Below are positions 57,310 to 64,000 of a stretch of DNA of 64,000 bases, piece by piece. The position numbers and the translations under genes are program-made. The stretch is from assembly GCA_028455995.1 (NCBI GenBank), contig JABELC010000003.1, positions 1,860,001 through 1,924,000 of the forward strand. Direction: 5' to 3'. Source of the DNA: Scleromitrula shiraiana (Eukaryota > Ascomycota > Leotiomycetes > Helotiales > Sclerotiniaceae). The stretch's first letter is position 1. The number at the start of each line of letters is the position of its first letter. The notes under the pieces are model-generated. The model saw only the letters and a program-made list of their open reading frames with translations. It made no database searches and was not told the origin of the DNA.

Positions 57310-58181
57310 TTACTTTTGAGGTGGTTGTTGAGTGGTAGGAGTACCGGTATCACGCATAAAGTATTGCCATTGTCCCTCGACAGGCTTCTCCTCTAAATCT
57401 TCCCATCTAAATCAGGTAAATCAGTTATTGTCACAACGCCAAATTCAAGACATAAACTTACACTTTGGCCTTCAGTAAAATATCAGCAAGCTTCAATTCT
57501 CCCTCTGCAACCTCAATAACCTCCTCAATCAATCCTGCGCCAATTTTGTTTTCGATATCCGAGATCCTAAATGGCACCGTTAGAAAACATCGGCATATGC
57601 CCTGAGAATGACCAAACTTACTGATCAGCGTTCAAGGGTGGCTCCGCCTCCCAAGCGATTTGTTTCTCATCATCGCCAGGTCTTTCCATTCCCAAAACAA
57701 TCTGTCCTTTCCTCTCCTTCGTACTCCTCACTCCCTCCAACTCTGAGATGACTTCTTCACCATCCCACTCCTCTCTACTCCAATCAACCTCTTTATCAAT
57801 TTTACTGCTGATAAAGGTGGCTCCGTTTCTTACATGTTTAACATGTCTACCACTATCATAGGCCACGCCACCTTCCGGAGTGGTAAAAACCTCCGGGTGC
57901 TCACTGATAATTTGCGCCGCCTTTACACTCCACTCTTCATAACCGGCTGGCACAACATCTTGTACAATTTTTAAACGATGGTTTGTGAGAGCTTCGGTAG
58001 ATACACGATAGAGGGATGATTCGGGGAATTGTTGTAGTTTCTCAAGGGTTGAGGAGTAGAGGTAGATAAGTGTTGATCGAGGGGCGGGATGTGTGAAGAG
58101 ACCTGCAAGACCTGTGGGAGTATTGGGTTCGAGAAATCGAGCAGGCTTAGCAGCCGCAAGTTGCCTTAATGTTCGACGCAT
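57310..58181 (-). CDS. NDUFA5: NADH:ubiquinone oxidoreductase NDUFA5-type (29.9 kDa) subunit
   Basis: Exons 58181-57622, 57566-57462 and 57406-57310 (two 55-bp introns) give 253 residues. The N-terminus MRRTLRQLAAAKPARFLEPN is a mitochondrial presequence. It is followed by the family core TPTGLAGLFTHPAPRSTLIY, LYSSTLEKLQQFPESSLYR and VSTEALTNHRLKIVQDVVPA. NDUFA5 is an accessory subunit on the peripheral arm of complex I. Fungal forms carry a C-terminal extension like the one here (IEEVIEVAEGELKLADILLK, EDLEEKPVEGQWQYF). A TTG-initiated longer frame exists, but ATG 58181 fits the family. The gene converges with the CorA-like gene, 269 bp apart. No lesions were seen. Confidence 0.9.
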
Positions 58182-58697
58182 GGTAGACAACTTCAATGGT
58201 TTGTGGTGAAGTTATGATTTATATTATTGTAGTGACGTTCGGGAAGCTTTTGGAGCTTCGATAGTCTTGGCGCCTTAATTTGTGCCATAGTTTTGAGGTT
58301 TTAGAAATACGTGAAACGTGATTGGCTAGGCATTCTTGTATATGGACTTTTTTCATGTGAGAACAAATCAACAGATAAATTACGAAACATAACAGCAAAC
58401 AGTATTGTGATTTTTGGCGTGTCATTCATGTGTGTTGCAGTCTTCACTCTAAGTCCATCAAGCCAATAAATAATGGCCTTGCACAAGAATATTGCCCAGC
58501 TTATCCAAGCCAGTAGAAGCCAGTAAGTTTTGATCTTCTTTATCCATTATGTAGGTAGGTATCTTACAACTCAAAATACACGGCAACAGAGTATCCCACG
58601 CACATGATGCTAATAAACTAAACCCCCATAACGCCTCGCTCGATATCAATCTCCCAACCTAATAACGCTCTCAAATAAAAATGAACAAAACCACCCA
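58182..58697. other. Short intergenic region
   Basis: It holds the promoter of the NDUFA5-type gene and the 3' flank of EAF7. Nothing else was recognised. Confidence 0.5.
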
Positions 58698-59653
58698 TTA
58701 TCTCTTCCTCTTACTTTTTCTGGTTGTAGCTTGTGCTTTAGCCTTTTTCGCATCACCTCTTGTGGTTCGCGTTGGTGTTCCCCCGTTATCTTCATCGTCT
58801 TGGTCTTCATCTCCGTCTTCTTCTTCCTCATCCTCACCAGCTTCCTCCTCAGTTACAATACTCTGTTGTCTCGAGCTTGACTCTGCCTTTGCTTTCTCGG
58901 CAGCTCGATTGGCACTCCTCCCTGCCCTGGTAGACTTTGGCGCCGGAGAGCTATGAGGTGGTGGCGACGTTCTGTTTTCCGCTGTATCAACTGTACTTGC
59001 TCTGTCCTTCTTTGATGCTAGCTCGCCCCTCTTCCTTTTCCTCGTTGTTCCTTGGGTTTCTGGTTCTGGTTCCACTTCTGCTGAATCTCTTACTTCCCGA
59101 GACTCCATCAATCTTGGTGGAGAAGATTCTGCCTCACTGGCATCACCCTCCGAAAGCATTCCTCTCATAAACATATCTTCGCCATAGTCGCCCTCTGGTA
59201 ATTTAAATTCAAGAAATCGATCCTCAACATCGTCTTCGTATTCGAAAGAATTTTCGCGCTCGTCGATTATATCTAGATTATAGCATGTACGGAGCTTATC
59301 CCATATTCCAGGAATTCGTGTATGCTTGTCAACTCGAGGATCGTAACCATGATTTCGTAAATGTTCCGAAAGTGCAATCATGCGAAAATGTTTATGCATG
59401 CCTAGTATCCGATCAATATGCGATCAATATTATTCTTCTCAGATCAATAATAACGTAATTTACCAGCAGGTTTCCATTTGACAATTCCTTTAAATAATGA
59501 GGTTTCTTGCTCGTCAGTCCATGGATCTTTTAACGGATCATATGCTGGTTTGGGAGGTTCTGGCTTTTGAGGGGTATCAATTGCCATTGAATCTTCATCA
59601 CCGACTGGTGTAGAAGCCGCGCGAGTGCTATTCTTTTTCTTCTTGGGTGGCAT
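58698..59653 (-). CDS. EAF7: NuA4 histone acetyltransferase subunit Eaf7 (CT20 family)
   Basis: Exon 1 (59653-59464) and exon 2 (59401-58698), separated by a 62-bp intron, give 297 residues. The start MPPKKKKNSTRAASTP is basic. The Eaf7/CT20 core is PWTDEQETSLFKGIVKWKPA joined to GMHKHFRMIALSEHLRNHGY, then TRIPGIWDKLRTCYNLDIID and ENSFEYEDD..FLEFKLPEGDYG. It resembles MRGBP in animals. The C-terminal half is disordered, with alternating acidic (EEEAGEDEEEEDGDEDQDDE) and Lys/Arg-rich stretches ending TTRKSKRKR, typical of chromatin factors. Eaf7 sits in the NuA4/TINTIN module with Eaf3 and Eaf5. It shares a 229-bp divergent promoter with GCP6. Confidence 0.9.
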
Positions 59654-59882
59654 GTTGATAGTATTATTGATCAAAGCTAAAAGTAAAAGTTCGTATCTTC
59701 ATGATGGTGTTTTTGACAATCTAGAAGCCGAGCTATAGCAGTGCGGGATATCAAAGCTCAATTCTGCCAAAGCGGTGAACTAATATATTTGGGGATACTG
59801 AACTGGTACCTGCATTTTGGTATGGAATACAAGACGCGTTGAAGAATGACTAGGACAACAAAGAACGAATGGATTGATTAAC
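59654..59882. promoter_or_regulatory. Compact bidirectional promoter (EAF7 / GCP6)
   Basis: 229 bp separate two divergent start codons. No clear TATA element is visible. Shared regulation is possible but inferred only from spacing. Confidence 0.45.
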
Positions 59883-62830
59883 ATGGACGATGAAAGAGAT
59901 CCTGGAGATGTTTTTGCTATACCAGATCTTTGGGCTCCCCCCAAATCCCTCGATGGACCCAACCAACCCAGTCTTATATTCTCCCAACTGAAACTCGATA
60001 GTTTGTTTTGAACCCAGATCAACCAAGCAAGTTCTTAAGCTGATTATTCCTAGACATAGACAAAAAACTACCGGAAATTATAGAGCAGTCTCAGTATAAT
60101 GATATATTTTTCAGTATACCAGAATTAACTCTCGGTCCGCCAGAAGCTCTCATTCCAACTCCTTCTGGGTCTACAGAACTATCCACTGAAATACCATGTA
60201 ATAATGCGCCAGAGAAAAATGAAAAGGAAGAGAAAGAAGATGATTTTGACATATGGATTATACAGGAAGAAGAGCCCCCAAGGTCGGCGGAGTATCGATC
60301 ATGGGATGCATTCACCGTTGAAGGGTTTTGCGAGCCGGAAACAGCATATCTGACTGAAGCTGGACCACGAGTTTTTGATACTGCGCTAGCTGCGGATGAA
60401 GACTTTTTGCAAGTCAAGAATACTGATCATGTTGTGGTGGACTCAAAAGTTCTTGCTTCTTCGGTACTTGCTCTTGGGTTAGGCAGGAATTCGATATTCT
60501 TTACCTGGGACCAAGAAAAACGCTCTTTCATCCCAACTCTTCACAAATTTCGAATCTCGGGGCACACTGCACAATCACTTACTAACTTCTTAGCGCCTAT
60601 TTACGAGTGTGGGAATGTTTTTAGATTCCTACAAGATTTTGTTGACAACACTTACTCATTCAATAAATCTCCAGGTCGAATCGCTTTGGCTGAATCTATC
60701 TCCACTGTCTTGACGGTTATACAATCACGCATTAACTCATCTACTTCGAGATACGAAAGTATATTACAATTACAAGCACTGTTCCGACCTGCACACTCTG
60801 TTTTAATCTGTTTCAAGCGAATTGTGTCTAAGATATTATCCAAAAAGAATGATGAAGCAATACTCTCGGCCCTGTTTGAAGAGATCCAAGTTCATGAACA
60901 TAGAACTGACTACCTCAGAGGTATACTCTTGGAAATACTTTCCAAGGCATCCGATCCTTGGCTTGAATTTGCCAGTGCATGGCTAGGACTACAGAGGGAA
61001 ATTGGCTTACCACTTACAAAAGACGGTCCAGGCAAAAGCTTCGTAAAGGTTGATAATATAGAATGGGTAGATGAGGCTGGCCTTGAATTAAGTGAGCCAG
61101 ATTTTACACTAGATCATGAGAGAATGCCATCATTCATTCCACTTGAAGATGCCCAGGCAATGTTTGAGGTCGGAAAGAGTCTTCGATTCTTAAGAGCTCA
61201 CCACATGGATCATCCACTATCGAGGATGGAGGTTGTCGAAGAATTTTCTCCACCAACCCTTCAATGGAAATACTCATGGCAAGATATTTTAAGCATTGAA
61301 TCCAAAGCCTTGAAATACGAAGAGGATCTAACTGCTGCACTTCGCTCGTATTCTCAACCTGAGTCATCAGTACCTACTGTACAAATCGTTCCTTCCATAG
61401 AGCGCGAGGTCTTTAATCTCGAGTTCTTTGGTAAGCCAGAAGAGGATATGCAGAGTCACGTCCTAGCTTCCATTGATATGTTTAATTCCAGCCTACAAGA
61501 ACCCTCATCATCGACTAAGCTCGTTCAACTCTTGAATTCTTGTCTCTCGTCAGATGGAACACATTCACCAGAAGATGATTCAGTATTCTCTCCACCAATC
61601 TCACTGGCCCCTATGCTTTCATTCAATCCAATAATTTCTGCACAGGCTCGAATCGTAAACAGTACTTGTATGCGACTGTTCTTTAAGTCGCACAAACTAC
61701 GTGATCATTTATTGTTGCAGAAGGACTTCCATCTTTTTGGAAATGGTGTCTTCTCAAGTCGATTGTCCCACGCGCTCTTCGATCCTGAGTTGGAAAGTGC
61801 TGAGAGACAAAGGGGAGTAGCACGAACCGGTGGGGTTATGGGCTTACGGTTGGGTGGAAGAGATACATGGCCACCTGCCAGTTCAGAATTACGCCTTGCT
61901 TTAATGGGTGTTCTTACGGAAAGCTATGTTTCCAATCAACGTCTAGATCATTCACGAGTAAGAAGCTATCTGGATCGTCAAGGCTCTCTTCCCGGAGATC
62001 TCAGCTTTGCAGTCCGAGATATGTCAGAAGAAGAGATCGAAAAATGTATGGATCCCAATTCCATCGAAGCTCTGGATTTTCTTCGTCTCTCATACAAACC
62101 TCCTGCTCCCCTCGAAGCCATCCTCACACCAATCATCCTATATAAATACGACCAACTATTCAAACTCTTGCTACGTACTCTCCGCATGCTTTACGTTATA
62201 TCAGCACTATTTCGTGATGCTACAGATCGTACATCATACTGGCAAGGTATCGATCCATCTGCACAAAAATTCCGCATCGAATCTCGCCACTTTATCTCTT
62301 CTGTTTGTGGATATTTCTTTGACACAGGTATTGAATCAACATGGTGTATATTCGAACGCAAGCTCGATGAAATTGATCAATATCTCAATGATGACAATGC
62401 ATCTCTAGGTGAGAATGAAGGATTAGATAAACTTCGTGAATATCATGAACGTGTTCTTGATCGAATGATGTTTTCACTTTTATTGAGAAAACGTCAAAAA
62501 CCAGTTATGAAACTTCTAGAGGAGATATTTACACTTGTCTTACAATTCTCAGAACAGTCGAGGGAAAGGGCATTGGGTATTAAGAGGAAAGTTGGTCAAG
62601 ATGATGTGGTTAGAGATATGTATTCCAAGTTTAAGAAGAAAGTTGGGGTCTTTATCACGGTCTGTAGGGGCTTAAGTGAGAAGAAGGGATATGGTGAGAA
62701 GGGTGCAGATGGTAAGATGGGGAATGGTGATTTATTTGATGGGACTGATTTGGTGGAGGAAAATACCATTGGGCAGTTAGTATTGAGGTTGGAGATGTCC
62801 GGGTACTATTTAAAGGGTATGGGTCTTTAG
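59883..62830 (+). CDS. GCP6: Gamma-tubulin complex component, GCP5/GCP6 type
   Basis: Exon 1 (59883-60000) and exon 2 (60054-62830) give 964 residues. The 53-bp intron uses a GTTTGT donor; the join reads LKLDNIDKKLPEIIEQSQ and keeps the frame. The N-terminus has the GCP5/6 arrangement (PDLWAPPKSLD; SAEYRSWDAFTVEGFCEPET). The GRIP1 region includes SSVLALGLGRNSIFFTWDQE and SLTNFLAPIYECGNVFRFLQ. GRIP2 includes FHLFGNGVFSSRLSHALFDP, SSELRLALMGVLTES and ILYKYDQLFKLLLRTLRMLY, the gamma-tubulin-binding half. These proteins build the gamma-tubulin ring that nucleates microtubules at the spindle pole body. GCP6 rather than GCP5 is my best reading but not certain. No lesions are seen. Confidence 0.85.
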
Positions 62831-62956
62831 ATTCGTAGTTTTATTAACAGTTCATGAATTTAAGAAGCAATTCATACAAATAATTGTGTTTCAACAACGA
62901 GTCACTTCATTTTCTAATGTTTGTTCAAAAAGTAAACATATAAACGTTTTAGGCGA

Positions 62957-63104
62957 CTTTTGTTTTGAATGTCTATATACAATATACATGTTCAAATGCT
63001 TTCAACTTATCTTTATTTTGAATACCTATATACAATATAAGTATTGAAATATTTCCTATTCATCTTTGTTTTGAATGTCTATATTCAACATGGACATTAG
63101 AAAT
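62957..63104. repeat. Three tandem copies of a ~54-bp repeat
   Basis: Units start CTTTTGTTTTGAATGTCTAT (62957), CTTTATTTTGAATACCTATA (63011) and CTTTGTTTTGAATGTCTATA (63064). The third is partial. Each contains a TATACAATATA-like core. The repeat lies ~130 bp after the GCP6 stop. Confidence 0.75.
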
Positions 63105-64000
63105 CTTAATATCGAAGATATAAATTTGGTTGTATATGAACTGAACGGAGATTCAAAATTTAAACAGCTCGGAAAGAAACTTATGCTATTATTGTTGCGT
63201 TGCTCCATATACCTAGGTAGTTTTAGACGAATTACCCCTGTCCAGAAAACAACAAAAATCCAAATTATCACTCGAAGAAAGAGAAGACTCGAAACCCAAC
63301 ATCCAGAGACGGTCGTTTCAAACAACAATATGAATCCATATACAGAACTACTTCATTCAAGTTAAGTACAGGTATCCGACCATGGTGTTGTTGCAGGTGG
63401 GTATGAATGGTGTGGATTGGTACACGGTGCACGCAGTTATCCGCATACAGAAAAGAAAGAATCCAGTTGGGGTAATTGTAGTTTTATTGTTGAAGTTGTT
63501 GATCTAAAACTAGTACATTATCCGAAATATTACCATATTTGCTTGTGAGTAGTATTTTCACCACGGCTCTAGAAGAGAGAAGGAGAATAGTAGAAGGAGA
63601 AAAAACAAAAGTATAGAAATCTTCCAAAAAGATGTTTCATGCGTCACCAGCAGGATTTGAACCTGCGCCCACGAATGGGGGGTGGGATATTTGACCGGGG
63701 TAGCGGAAGAAAATATTTGAGACAAGAGAGGAGGGGAAAATGCCCTAATAGTGGTGGTGGATAGAAGCTGAGAACTACACATGGGGCTATGGAGGAGGAT
63801 AAAGACTGCCATGGAGGGGTGTTGGGCCAGCAGGTTGGCGGTGGCCGCCCCCGTTTTCTTCCTCCTCTGGTGAATTTACAACCATTGATTAGATAAGTTG
63901 ATAAGGCATAATCCAATCTTTCGTTCCTATCCTCTCTCCCAAGTCGTCTTGGAGGCAGGACGAGAGGATGAATCAGTGATTCGAAAAGAGGATTCGCCAC
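63105..64000. other. End of window, no protein gene supported
   Basis: A 96-codon frame at 63075-63365 starts inside the repeat and has no recognisable features. Only the tRNA fragment, listed separately, stands out. Confidence 0.45.
63642..63717 (-). tRNA. 3'-half tRNA fragment, tRNA-Ser-like
   Basis: On the minus strand a T arm (GCAGG-TTCAAAT-CCTGC, containing the B-box GGTTCAAATCC) is followed by the acceptor strand TGGTGAC and a G discriminator. Before it lies a long variable arm (CCCAC...GTGGG), as in class II tRNAs such as tRNA-Ser, and a possible anticodon stem (ATATTT/AAATAT) around a long loop. A matching 5' acceptor strand GTCACCA and the A-box TGGCCGAGTGG were not found upstream. 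I therefore read it as a truncated tRNA gene or tRNA-derived sequence, not a working gene. Confidence 0.4.

Noticed and set aside
63558..64000. Minus-strand frames of 84 and 118 codons over the tRNA fragment
   Set aside because: They overlap the tRNA-like sequence and have no recognisable protein features.

Overview
This window is fungal nuclear DNA. Genes carry 48-73 bp GT..AG introns, many with recognisable branch sites. Extremely A/T-rich, RIP-like blocks alternate with normal-composition gene blocks, and the intergenic deserts are crowded with microsatellites. The conserved proteins (STE24, EXO70, a cPLA2-type phospholipase, a GCP5/6-type gamma-tubulin complex protein, EAF7, a complex I NDUFA5-type subunit) are those of a filamentous ascomycete. 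The mix of AT-rich blocks and long low-complexity spacers suggests a leotiomycete such as Botrytis or Sclerotinia; that placement is inference.

Layout. 1-3.5 kb is an AT-rich block holding a MITE-like inverted-repeat element. 3.5-10.1 kb is a compact housekeeping block: an unknown disordered protein, mitochondrial ribosomal protein bL34m (an intron-split gene), an RPA14-like Pol I subunit, STE24 and a nitroreductase. 10.8-16.7 kb has three broken genes (F-box-like, 2EXR, fungal heme peroxidase) among tandem repeats. 17-22.4 kb is a microsatellite desert with one candidate 38-aa Cys-rich protein. 22.4-29.2 kb has EXO70, an AT-rich transposon relic with terminal inverted repeats and a perfect 8-bp target-site duplication, and a cPLA2-like phospholipase. 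29.2-37 kb is desert around a PHO80/PCL-type cyclin.

36.8-46.6 kb is the most unusual part: a tandem array of an unrecognised protein family (copies A-E plus a relic). Several copies share upstream DNA, a TATA-region module, start-codon context and 3' flanks. Copies A and B are decayed, C and D are intact paralogues, and E is a longer, diverged possible member. 46.9-53.3 kb is a graveyard of secondary-metabolism-type enzymes: a carboxylesterase, a BBE-like FAD oxidase and an SDR, each disabled by its own lesions. 53.6-62.8 kb returns to intact genes: a CorA-like membrane protein fused to a C-terminal ubiquitin-like domain and polyproline tail, NDUFA5-type subunit, EAF7 and GCP6. The last kilobase holds a three-copy ~54-bp repeat and a tRNA 3'-half fragment.

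The conserved genes are single-copy functions in unrelated pathways and form no operon-like unit. Two pairs (bL34m/RPA14 and EAF7/GCP6) are divergent, with 225-229 bp between start codons. All exon coordinates were deduced by eye from splice signals and frame continuity, not from transcripts.
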